Source of the DNA: Prostheceraeus crozeri
Taxonomy: Eukaryota; Platyhelminthes; Polycladida; Euryleptidae
Length of the DNA: 64,000 nucleotides
Direction: 5' to 3'
Assembly (NCBI GenBank): GCA_907163375.1
Contig: CAJQUW010005339.1
Span: forward strand, 62,001 to 126,000
A model generated the notes under the pieces. The model was not told where the DNA came from, searched no databases, and worked only from the letters and a program-made list of their open reading frames with translations. Made by a program: the position numbers and the translations under genes. Shown piece after piece: positions 1 to 8,487 of the stretch (the stretch's first letter is position 1; each line of letters begins with the position of its first letter).

Positions 1-323
1 AGACAAGATAGGGATTCAACGTAAACAACCTCCCGTCCCTGCGCGGGCCCATGTAGATGGTTTGAATTTTAATTTCGAAGGAGTAGAATCCTTTTCCCAA
101 AATGGGGAGAGGTTTGCAATTGAGTAAGTCGAATTCGCTGCCCTCCTTTTCATGGATGATGAGACAGTGTCTATCCATATGAACATACATGTATCGTCTT
201 TCCATGATGGGAACTTGTGACCGCTTCCCATTGTGTCGAACAATTTCTTTGGGAATGGTGAGATTTTCTTTCAGGAATGTTTCAAGAGTATTGAATTGTA
301 ACCGTGTCCAATAGTCTAACGGC
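1..323 (-). pseudogene. Y2, C-terminal part of an unknown protein (paralog of Y1)
   Basis: The minus strand is open from position 323 to the window edge. It resembles the C-terminal half of Y1 (3316-3996). The best match is GKGFYSFEIKIQTIYMGP against GAGFHSFHIEVPAVYVGP in Y1, preceded by an aligned stretch starting VPLDYW (IPIDNW in Y1). A LINE fragment (324-1367) separates it from its N-terminal part (1373-1585). The family is not recognised. The protein would continue outside the window. Confidence 0.55.
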
Positions 324-1367
324 ACAATCGAGGCTGATCTTCCCAAGGATTTTATTTTATTGTGCAGTGATCTTCTCGTGAACCGTCATCAATATGTGAA
401 GCTAGGACATTGTGCGAGCTCTACCACCCCAGTTACTTCAGGTATTCCGCAAGGAGGAAAGCTTTCTCCCTTTCTTTTCTGCACCCATATGAGATCATTC
501 AAAGCTCTACACCCACATGCCTTGACTTCTAAATATGCTGACGACATTGTGATTGTTCTACCTGCCTTTCGTTCAATTGATATCGAACTCCAAATTCGAG
601 ACGAAATCCATCATTTAAAAGACTGGTGTAACTCACATGGACTAGTACTAAATTGTGAAAAAACCCAATGCATGTTTATCGCTAAAAGTCAGAATTCTTT
701 AGTGCCTCGTGATATTCATTTTGTAAATAGTGTAAAAAATTTTGTAAAATTCTTGGAGTCATTTATGACTCAAATCTATCTTGGAATACCTTTGTAGACA
801 ATTTATGCAAACGTGCCAACCAGCGTCTTTATGTCATAAAGCGATTAAAACAATGCCTTTCTGTGTCCTAACTCATTCAGATTTATATTGCTACTGTCCT
901 TTCAACGCTGGAATACAATGCTGCCCTCCTCGTTGGACTGAACCAGCTTAATATTGAAAAATTGGAAAAGGTTCGGCGACGTTCTCACAAAATTATTTAC
1001 GGACCAAAGTGCAGTTGTGATAGCTTTACCCCCCTATCCCTGAGAAGGGAAATATCTGCCCTAACAGTTTTCAGAAAAATGTTAGAACCAAAACATTTAT
1101 TGCATAAAATCATGCCCCCCAAACTTTCAAGATCCCGACATTCCCTCGCTGTCTCTATCCCCTTTTCAAGAACCCAACAACGCCAAATGTCATTTATTCC
1201 CAGATGCTCTATTTTGCATAACTTAGCAGAAATATGCTAACTAATGTATTTCCTACAGCTACTGTGCATGTCCTCTGTATACTGTACAAGCTCTGTATTT
1301 TTCATCTGTGTATCTGCAATGCATGATTTCCATTTCAAATGAATAAACACATACTACTACTACACAC
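324..1367 (+). mobile_element. 5'-truncated LINE fragment (reverse transcriptase C-terminal half)
   Basis: The reading frame carries RT motifs: SGIPQGGKLSPFLF, then KYADDIVIV with the catalytic YADD. A later segment (about 960-1240) resembles the C-terminal tail of CR1-like ORF2, with frameshifts between. The 3' end has an AATAAA signal and a short TAC-repeat tail. A candidate 5 bp target duplication ACGGC lies at 319-323 and 1368-1372. The endonuclease and the first part of the RT are missing, as usual for 5'-truncated LINE copies. It interrupts gene Y2. Confidence 0.8.
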
Positions 1368-1372
1368 ACGGC

Positions 1373-1585
1373 CAGTCCATACTTTGTTGACATAACCTTT
1401 AGATAATCTATCCGATGACTTGGAGTTTTTATGGTCACGGCTTCTCCATGATGAGTTATCTTTTGATTGAAAGAATTTTTACCCAATGCTAAAGTAAGGG
1501 AGTTCAGTGTACCCAGTACGAGAGCAGAGGAGTTGATGGCTTCGAGCAACTGCATGGTTAGCGCAAGGACAGAAATGATTGCCAT
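1373..1585 (-). pseudogene. Y2, N-terminal part
   Basis: A reading frame from an ATG at 1585 runs into the LINE insertion. Its order of features matches Y1: a mildly hydrophobic N-terminus, then LNSLTLAL (LNPQHLEL in Y1), then a segment leading to the conserved P-[LI]-D-[YN]-W box that lies beyond the LINE. A TATAAAA sequence sits at 1601-1607, only 16 bases upstream of this ATG, so translation may start at a later ATG (about 1555). No function is assigned. Confidence 0.45.
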
Positions 1586-1600
1586 GAGCTCAGTCGTCCG

Positions 1601-1607
1601 TTTTATA
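1601..1607 (-). promoter_or_regulatory. TATA box before Y2
   Basis: TATAAAA on the minus strand, directly upstream of the Y2 reading frame and downstream of an 88 bp tandem duplication that could hold promoter elements. Confidence 0.4.
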
Positions 1608-1763
1608 ACCAGACCTAGCTCCAATCACATGCGTTTCCCTTTTCACGTTTTCCCTGTCTATGTTACGTGACAAAGAGTTATCACACGTGAACGTTTGACT
1701 GCGTGGGTGGAAACCTTTCCTATTTATACACAAAGTCGTTCTAGTCCTCACAAAGACTTCAGT

Positions 1764-1939
1764 GACACACCCCTTCAAGCGAACAAAGACGCATTCATTT
1801 ATCTAACAAAGAGCCCGATAGTAATGCACAAAGCGCAATGACTCATGTTGTGACACGCCCCTTTTCTCGAACAAAGACGCATTCATTTATCTAACAAAGA
1901 GCCCGATAGAAATGCATAAAGCGCAATGACTCATGTTGC
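1764..1939. repeat. 88 bp tandem duplication upstream of Y2
   Basis: Two head-to-tail copies (1764-1851 and 1852-1939) differ at only a few positions. Both contain AACAAAGACGCATTC and GCGCAATGACTCATGTTG; the latter holds an AP-1-like TGACTCA core. The pair lies between X2 and Y2, where a promoter is expected. Confidence 0.75.
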
Positions 1940-1987
1940 TCTATACACCATTACAAAATACTCAGTGAAAAGAAATCTTTATTGCAT

Positions 1988-2410
1988 CTACACAATGTGT
2001 CGACCATCAAACAAAGTCGTGGATGTAAACACACTCAGTTGAATCATGATATGTTTAACAACGTACGCATTTCCTTCCAACGTCTCTACTATTCTCTCCA
2101 TAATTTTTTCCATATGATGACCATAAAATTGAACACTAAGAGTAATCCATTCTGTGCAATAAGATCCAAAACAAAATGGTTTTTGCAAATCTTTCAACTC
2201 TATATAAGCAACGAGTCTACCCTTTACATCTTGAGGTTGTAAACTCTCTATCAATCTTTTGAAGAGAGGAAGGCTTTCAGTTAGCGCTACTTTCATATCA
2301 TTCATCTTCATTTTAAATGTAAGTTTCCAATCTTGTAAAAATCCATCGAATCCTTGTTGATCAAGTGTCAAATGACACATGTGGTTACTTAAGGTACGAT
2401 GCGCCATCAT
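1988..2410 (-). CDS. X2, unknown protein (paralog of X1)
   Basis: An open frame of 140 codons from the ATG at 2410; the frame stays open a few codons further upstream without an ATG. It aligns along its length with X1 (4630-5048), most clearly at DVKGRLVAYIEL (DVKGRLVAEIEF in X1) and in the following H-M-x-K-I box. No known domain, signal peptide or membrane segment is seen. The stop codon lies just before a CAATAAAG polyadenylation-type signal, so the 3'UTR would be very short. The X-then-Y order repeats that of X1/Y1, so X and Y may work together. Confidence 0.55.
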   Translation of the reverse strand: MMAHRTLSNHMCHLTLDQQGFDGFLQDWKLTFKMKMNDMKVALTESLPLFKRLIESLQPQDVKGRLVAYIELKDLQKPFCFGSYCTEWITLSVQFYGHHMEKIMERIVETLEGNAYVVKHIMIQLSVFTSTTLFDGRHIV

Positions 2411-2677
2411 AAACGTTGTGACTATAGATTTCACATTGCTTCAATGACTTCCACTATGAATAAAACAGAATAACAATCATGTTCCACTGTAATTTTATTC
2501 AACACCAGACAAAATTTACAAGTACAGAATACACTTCATAAAATGATTATCACTCATTCACAAGGAGTAAAAACATGTTTTACATAGACCCATGCTGTTG
2601 ACAATAACATAGATACAGTTCATAAACGTCATAGAGACTACAATGCCAGCGTGAAGAGAGTTTTGCAATGTAGGTAG

Positions 2678-3142
2678 CTATATTTCTAGTATTACCATGG
2701 GATGGTGACTGTAAAGGTGAATACTCTCACCGAAACATACAGCCATATCAAAAATCATTTCATCTCTAAACTTCTTTTGATCACAATGCATATGATTGTC
2801 TTGTCTTACACGATCTACCCAACATGGTAAATAAAAATTATCAATGTGCAACTGAAGTGTTGCTGCTTCTCGTTCAGAATCATTTCATAATATTTTAACA
2901 ATATGAAAAATTGACAGCCACCGTTTGAAATCACTTATCAAATACGTTTCATTTACAAATCCAATATGAATCAAAATAGAAGGATCAAGTCCATGCACAT
3001 GACACCGTGACCATTCGTCTTTGTGTGGAGGACAGTACGTAAATCTATGATATACACTAACAACAGTTTGATCACTTTCTCTCATTGCAATAGCACTCAA
3101 TTCCTGCATGGGTGTTCCCTCACTGTCTATGAAGATGACAAC
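2678..3142 (-). pseudogene. DEDD-type 3'-5' exonuclease-like exon
   Basis: The frame opens right after a splice-acceptor-like TTTTTGATATTGTAG and starts VVIFIDSEGTPMQELSAIA. This resembles the Exo I motif (D-x-E) of DnaQ/RNase T-type exonucleases, which remove nucleotides from 3' ends using two metal ions. HGLDP and FKRWLS follow, as expected between Exo I and Exo II. One in-frame TGA (2885-2887) interrupts it; the frame then continues for about 65 codons. There is no ATG before the DxE motif, which suggests a missing 5' exon. The call rests on motif reading alone. Confidence 0.5.
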
Positions 3143-3164
3143 CTACAATATCAAAAAGACTTAA

Positions 3165-3341
3165 TTACAAGATAATACATTGAGCAGGAACTTTACAAGG
3201 ATGTCTGTCCTTTACATAACAAAAGATACATACAACATGATAACAATGTTTTATTTGAACATAACGCGCAAGATCGCGTTTTCCACATTCACTACATACT
3301 AACTGATTACAATACTTAAGATTTCTCTTTGGTAACACCAT
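3165..3341 (-). CDS. small RING-finger protein
   Basis: A 58-residue frame from the ATG at 3341. The cysteine and histidine spacing C-x2-C-x13-C-x-H-x2-C-x2-C-x7-C-x4-C fits a C3HC4 RING, the domain that recruits E2 enzymes in ubiquitin ligases. The last pair is C-x4-C rather than the usual C-P-x-C. The start overlaps the end of Y1 by 26 bases in another frame, a compact arrangement seen in viruses. An exon of a longer gene remains possible. Confidence 0.55.
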   Translation of the reverse strand: MVLPKRNLKYCNQLVCSECGKRDLARYVQIKHCYHVVCIFCYVKDRHPCKVPAQCIIL

Positions 3342-3996
3342 CTTTCTTTGTTGCGCGACGACGTTTAGGTTTGGTGACAGGTTCTTGACACTCTTTGACA
3401 CAAGAATCAATGACTTTCTCAATGTGATCAAGACCTGTTAACTCAGGTTGATGATGAATTTGAGCAATGCGCAAATTGAGAGAAATCAAATTCCCGTCAG
3501 ATTGATGAGGTCCCACATAAACAGCAGGCACCTCAATATGAAATGAATGAAAGCCTGCACCTAGCGATGGCAATTCTGTTTCAACTGACTGTTCAACTGT
3601 CACTCCTGAAGTGACTTTACAATACTTGCTTTGCAAAATATAGCAGCGAGTACCGCGATACAAAGGTTTATAATAAGAAGTTTTCTTTTCTGGCCACAAC
3701 TGTAATAGTTCAGTAGGAATAAGAGCCTTTTGCCTCACAACGTCTTCTAAAATGTCAAGCTGCTGACGCAACCAATTATCAATAGGGATACTCAGGTTTT
3801 GACCGCAACGATTTACTTGCGTATCCACTTTTGGTAAGTATACCTCCGGCGTTTGAAGATAGAGTCGAACACCGTTGTAGCGCACTTGTTGTTTGTAGGT
3901 AGGATAGCCGTGAATTACCTTTTCAATTTTCGGATTCCACAGCTCTAGATGTTGAGGATTCAGTGATGCAGCAGTTGGAGTAGGATTCATGGCCAT
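3316..3996 (-). CDS. Y1, unknown protein with basic C-terminus
   Basis: A frame of 226 residues from the ATG at 3996 (MAMNPTPTAAS). This start lies seven bases after a splice-acceptor-like TTCTTTCGTTACAG, so I prefer it to the upstream ATG at 4053. The C-terminus is basic (KPKRRRATKK), a likely nuclear localisation signal. The middle and C-terminal parts align with Y2. No enzyme motif is recognised. Upstream lie a TATA box (4484-4491) and a probable intron in the 5' leader. X1 comes before it and the RING gene overlaps its end. Confidence 0.6.
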   Translation of the reverse strand: MAMNPTPTAASLNPQHLELWNPKIEKVIHGYPTYKQQVRYNGVRLYLQTPEVYLPKVDTQVNRCGQNLSIPIDNWLRQQLDILEDVVRQKALIPTELLQLWPEKKTSYYKPLYRGTRCYILQSKYCKVTSGVTVEQSVETELPSLGAGFHSFHIEVPAVYVGPHQSDGNLISLNLRIAQIHHQPELTGLDHIEKVIDSCVKECQEPVTKPKRRRATKKDGVTKEKS

Positions 3997-4002
3997 GGCA
4001 GT

Positions 4003-4365
4003 CTGTAACGAAAGAATACCACTAAGTACATTCATGATCATCAGAGAAAACAAAATTGTTAGCTTAGCAGTGACATATGAGGTGGGCCTTAAGAGGACCT
4101 TTTGGAGCGTTCACATGATTTAAAGCTTATCACCAAAGTCTAAGTCTTCGTCATCGTCCAGTAAATTAAATGTCTTGGGCTTAGGACCCGAATTAAGTTT
4201 CAATTCCCTAAAAGACTTAAAGGTAAAGCGTCTAGGTGGTGGAGGCGGTGGTGGTGGTGGTGATGGTTCAACAAAATGAGCTTGTACAATCATCGGCCAC
4301 ACACTCTCCTACGTCTCTCTTCTAAAATGCTGGTAAGGTTTAGGCCACACCGTCATGACACTCAC
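4003..4365 (-). other. probable 5' leader intron of Y1
   Basis: The minus strand has a donor ACAA/GTGAGTGT at 4365 and an acceptor preceded by TATTCTTTCGTTACAG ending at 4003. Splicing would join a leader starting about 30 bases below the TATA box directly to the Y1 start codon. The proline-rich frame at 4120-4293 would then lie inside the intron. Confidence 0.45.
4120..4293 (-). CDS. short proline-rich, acidic-tailed reading frame
   Basis: 57 codons from the ATG at 4293. There is a run of nine prolines near the N-terminus and an acidic end (LLDDDEDLDF). It may be a real small protein from unspliced RNA, or only intron sequence of Y1. The proline run comes from a GGT/GGC-type simple repeat on the plus strand, which weakens the case. 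Confidence 0.3.
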   Translation of the reverse strand: MIVQAHFVEPSPPPPPPPPPRRFTFKSFRELKLNSGPKPKTFNLLDDDEDLDFGDKL

Positions 4366-4483
4366 TTGTAAATTTGCAAACAGGATTGAATCAGACAAAT
4401 ATGAGACGGAGAATGCCTTTCACAAGTCACACACGCCTTCCAAGTCAAGAGAATGAAATGAAGAGAAAATGGGGAGACGTCTG

Positions 4484-4491
4484 CTTTTATA
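4484..4491 (-). promoter_or_regulatory. TATA box of the Y1 transcript
   Basis: TATAAAAGCAGACG on the minus strand. The same TATAAA(A)GCAGA core occurs before the spliced acidic gene of the 27 kb element (38242). A start site would be expected near 4455, followed by a leader of about 90 bases ending at the 4365 donor. Confidence 0.5.
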
Positions 4492-4629
4492 GTCTCCTGT
4501 GAATCCACATTTGACACTATGAGAGCCAGTCAGAGACCTCCGTTTCTCCCCTGACTTCGTTGCGGCAGGGAAAAGGAGGCATGCGGACGACTGACTCATG
4601 AATGCTTTTCCCAAATCTTGTAGTCAAAT

Positions 4630-5048
4630 CTAGTTTAGCACATTGAGTTGAATGTGTTTTATGCGACATAGGAGCAAGTTGGATCCATGCTCATGAAATG
4701 AATGTAGTCGAGATGCAATTTTCGCCATGTGTCGCTGATAGAAATCTTTGGGATCATGTATCGTCTCTGCAGAATAGGATGCAAAATGAAACACTACACG
4801 CTCACCTGCATGTTCATCAGTCACTTTCTCAAATTCAATCTCTGCAACTAATCGTCCTTTCACATCTTTATTTATCAAACTGTCCATGAGCTGTTGGAAA
4901 ACGAAGTAACCTTTAGCGATAGCAAATTCTATGTCTGCCTTTTCATGATGAAATGAGATGATGTAGTCCCTAATCACACCACGAAGACTTTATGTCGATG
5001 AAAACGTAGTGAACAAAATTCATTCGTAAACTCTACTGCTTCTGTCAT
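4630..5048 (-). pseudogene. X1, unknown protein (paralog of X2), frameshifted
   Basis: The frame from the ATG at 5048 (MTEAVEF) must change near 4980 to continue into the 115-codon frame that ends at 4630. Across both parts the similarity to X2 holds: the N-terminal H-rich segment, the KGRLVA-x-IEF box, and HIQLNVL near the end (HIMIQLSVF in X2). A one-base frameshift is the simplest reading, though a short intron could also explain it. The gene starts only about 50 bp inside the terminal repeat of the element. Confidence 0.5.
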
Positions 5049-5099
5049 CTTTCTTCCTATCACTTTGGAGACATAGCATGAATGACATTCAGGTGTAAC

Positions 5100-6219
5100 A
5101 TGGCACGCTGATTCCAAATCTGATCTCTGATTTCCCGTCCGAGGCTTGGTTCACCCGATAGAGCGATTTTCGTAAAAATTCTAACTCTGTCGTTTTTTCG
5201 CCAATATCCCAAATTTTCAATGACGTCTCACCTCTAAATGAAGGCAGCTAGGAACAAGCCGTGTCTTCCACTGAATTTTTCTCACTCCCAGCTTTGAAAC
5301 GAGCTATTGCACGACTTTCTACGATCCCTACAACCAAAGTTGGAAGATCGCTGCCGAGAGGGGAGGTCAGAACTTTTTCTCTTCGATTGAGCTGGAAAAA
5401 AGTTCCTAGACCCAACATTGGCCAAAACGTCCGAATTTGCACTCCGTTTTCCCATCCGAGCACTCCTTCATGCCGAAAAACGACTTTTCTAATCCCAAAA
5501 CATCGAACACCTGACTTTTCCAACTCTGACGTTTTCCTGCCATTTTCCTCCCTCAACCCAGGATAAAAGGACCCAACTGAGCTTTCCACTGCATTTTTCT
5601 CACTCTTAGCTTTCAAATGAGCTATCACACGACTTTCTACGATCTCTAACACCAAAGTTGGAAGTCTCGTTCCAGAGGGGGGGAAGTCCTCAAAACTTTT
5701 CCTCTCCGATTGAGCTGGAAACATCCTTCCTAACCCAAAATTTCACGTAGATTCCGAATATGGCCTCCGTTTTCCCATCCGAGGTCTCCTTCATGACGAA
5801 AAACAACTTTTCTCATCCCAAAACCACCAAAACCCGCCCTTTTCCAACTCTGCCGCTCCACCCCTTGCCTCTCAGGAAAACTCCTCCTGCCTTTCTTCCC
5901 CACCCAAAATTTCACGCAGATTCCAAATCTGATCTCCGTTTTGACATCCGAACCCTCCTTCATGACGATTTCCAACTTTGCTCATCCCAAAACGACCAAC
6001 ACCCACCCTTTCCTCACTCTATCCTTTCGAGATTCCACCCCTTCCCTCATCACTCTTCCTTCTTTCCTCTCGCCAGAGGGGGGGGGTAGGGACCAGTTTT
6101 CTCCTCTCGGACCCATTCCTCCCACCACATCCTTGGCCACCTCCCTCACCTTCCTTCCAGAGGGGGGGATGAATCATCGTTGCAAATTTTGGACTTGCGC
6201 CTGGGATGGGATTACTACT
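5100..6219. repeat. right terminal repeat of large element 1
   Basis: This matches, in the same orientation, the right terminal repeat of the 27 kb element (about 48360-49112) and, inverted, its left end (from 22044). It contains diverged copies of the roughly 310 bp subterminal unit (AACTTTGGTGTTAGAGATCG and TTCGGACGTTTTGGCC on the complement), G-rich stretches (AGAGGGGGGGG) and the terminus GGGATTACTACT. Frames of 80-200 codons open on both strands here, but they are conserved only because the DNA repeat is; I do not call them genes. Confidence 0.75.
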
Positions 6220-6344
6220 AACAGACGAGTATATTCTCCTGAAATTATCCTTGCAGCGATCGAAGAATTCAACACAATAAACATCATGAACTTTTTAATC
6301 TTATTTTGCACAGTGATTTTAGACCCTATATGGATAATGCATAT
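6220..6344. other. flank of element 1, no gene seen
   Basis: Sequence between the end of large element 1 and the first hAT-type copy. Nothing is recognised. Confidence 0.3.
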
Positions 6345-7456
6345 CAGTGGCGGCTCTATGGATTTCTGTTAGGTCATGCTCATCAATTTTTTCGCATCAT
6401 GAGGAAAAAAGTATGTGTGACAGCTATCATACTAGGATTTTTAACCATGCAACTGATGTAGCATAATGTAGCTTAATATCATGCAACTTAAGAAACAGTT
6501 ACGAATTCGATGAACAAAATTTTAATCTCATTCCATTTGCATTTGCCCTTTCCTAATTATAATTCAAACATGCAAGCCGCCTACTTTTCACATCAGGTAA
6601 TCCAGTGAATATGGTGTAGGGCTAGGCATAATTCTAATGATCTACATACTGCATCAGCCAAAATACGCTTAAAATAAAATTCCAGGCGTAGGCTACATGC
6701 TTTGTATGTTTGAGTACATCCGATGATAATCTGATGCATGCATAGCCTATTATACTATTTGCTCCTAGACATATCTACATATGCAAGCATGTAGAAGACC
6801 ACGGCTAAATTTAATCACCAGATAATGTATATTAAATAATATTCAAGTTCTAGTTATTTGAAGCATGCATTTAAGATAGTAAAAACACCGTCAATCGCAC
6901 AAAATCACAAGCTGTATTAACATTGGAAGATATTGAATTACTTATAAAGGACGTCAATTCGATGGGGTTTCAATCGTGCAACTGAGACTCGAGACATCTC
7001 ATGATCTCACTACACCGATAAAATCAGCAGATTGCTGTCCAATCAGCTACCGTTAGTTGGTTGAAACGAGCTATACGTATCATTTGTGCTTCCCGTCCAC
7101 GGCATGAGATGGAGTATGAAAATCGTCATCCGCAGATTTTGCTATTGTTCTCCCGTCAGATGATCCGGCCAATAACAAATGAGGTATGCTCGAATTGACT
7201 TGCGTTCCCCTGAATTTTTTAGAACAAGTTAGCTACTTGATAAATCTTAATTGAGTATGACCTTAATGTCACAGCAACATGATCTGACATAGTAATCAAA
7301 TGTTGTCAAATGTAATCAAATGATGTTGGAAGTTTTTTTGTTGATTCAAAACTTTCCCTTTCTTGTGGTTGACATCGTTGATTTGTGTGGAGGAAAATTA
7401 GACAAAATACTTCGTCATGCTGAGCATGAAGGGCATGATCGCTAAAGCCGCCACTG
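6345..7456 (+). mobile_element. non-autonomous hAT-type element, copy 1
   Basis: 1112 bp with inverted ends CAGTGGCGGCT...AGCCGCCACTG, flanked by a perfect 8 bp duplication ATGCATAT (6337-6344 and 7457-7464). The 8 bp duplication and CAGTG-type ends are typical of hAT transposons. It has no transposase frame, so it needs a helper in trans. A near-identical copy lies inverted at 9043-10154. Confidence 0.9.
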
Positions 7457-8487
7457 ATGCATATCTAATAGGATAGATCATGAAATTTCATTAAGTGATT
7501 CAAAAATAATACAAGTTTGCAGTGCTATTGCATCATCTTCTATCACACAATCGAAATGAGCACCCTGTATGGATATGGCTATTTTTGAATAATATTTATA
7601 AAATAAAGAGCTCGATTCTATCCTGGTGCATGTTGCATCAATATTCTGAGCTTCTATGCGCCACTATCGCATTAAAAGCAAAGCAACAAACAGATGTAGT
7701 GTTTTCTTTGGTGTTGGTTCTTCGAAAGTTCCCGAATGAATAAAGTCATTTCAGGAAGTAAAACCAAAATCAATAACCAATCCACGAATCAACGTAGCAC
7801 TTTGTGTTATTTGATGTGCTGCTTCACTTGGAAAAGGGAAGATATGACCTAATATTTGTAAAAAAGTGTAAACCTGAAATGCCGGTTTGTTTCCATAGGA
7901 TTAATTACTTGACTTTGATTATTGATTAACTCTCTTTTAAAGTCTTAACGTATTCGTAAATAAATTCTGTTGGCAACACTCCAATGTTTTATCTAATTCA
8001 AAAATTAGTAGCCAGCAGATCTATGTGAATGACATTGATTGATGCATGAATAAGTTTCCCCAGATAACTCATTTGCCAATGTGCAAAATGCGACTGAAAA
8101 TTCTGATCAGTCTCACCAATGGCAAAGTCAGACTGAAAAGGAGACTATAGGAATTATACTTCAAAACGGATGTAAATCGGCATGATCTTCCAGATATAGT
8201 TACACATTATCACGAAAATTAGTCAACCGATACATGCCTAAATGCACCAATATGAAATATGATATCAGCCTCATCTCGTACTCGTGCTATTTTAGATATC
8301 TGTCCAGATGCTGTATTATAGAAGTCCATGGATAATCTAAATTCCCTTGAGATTGCTATAGTAGATTAAATGACCTACAGACCAGGAGGTTTTTAATTTA
8401 ATATTTAATCTACTGTAGCGCTAGTATAAAAGAACTCACAACAATTATAATGTATTAGAATGATAACAAAGCTTACTGCAGAAGAAG
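7457..8487. other. AT-rich stretch without a recognised gene
   Basis: A 73-codon plus-strand frame (7522-7743) has no recognised features. Near 8360-8420 an inverted pair (TAGTAGATTAAAT and ATTTAATCTACTGTAG) may be a small palindrome. Nothing else is supported. Confidence 0.3.

Larger units (their letters stand above)
1..6219. mobile_element. right end of large element 1 (unclassified, shared-TIR family)
   Basis: All genes here read on the minus strand and abut a 1.1 kb repeat (5100-6219) that closely matches both ends of the 27 kb element at 22044-49112. The boundary is the shared terminus GTAGTAATCCC, seen here as its reverse complement. The left end is outside the window. The cargo (X/Y pairs, RING, exonuclease) differs from that of the 27 kb element, so the two share termini but not contents. 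No transposase or integrase is seen. It could be a giant DNA transposon or an endogenised DNA virus; the sequence does not decide. Confidence 0.6.

Noticed and set aside
16-243. 75-codon minus-strand frame at the left edge
   Set aside because: A different minus-strand frame of the same DNA aligns with Y1, so this one is an overlapping artefact.
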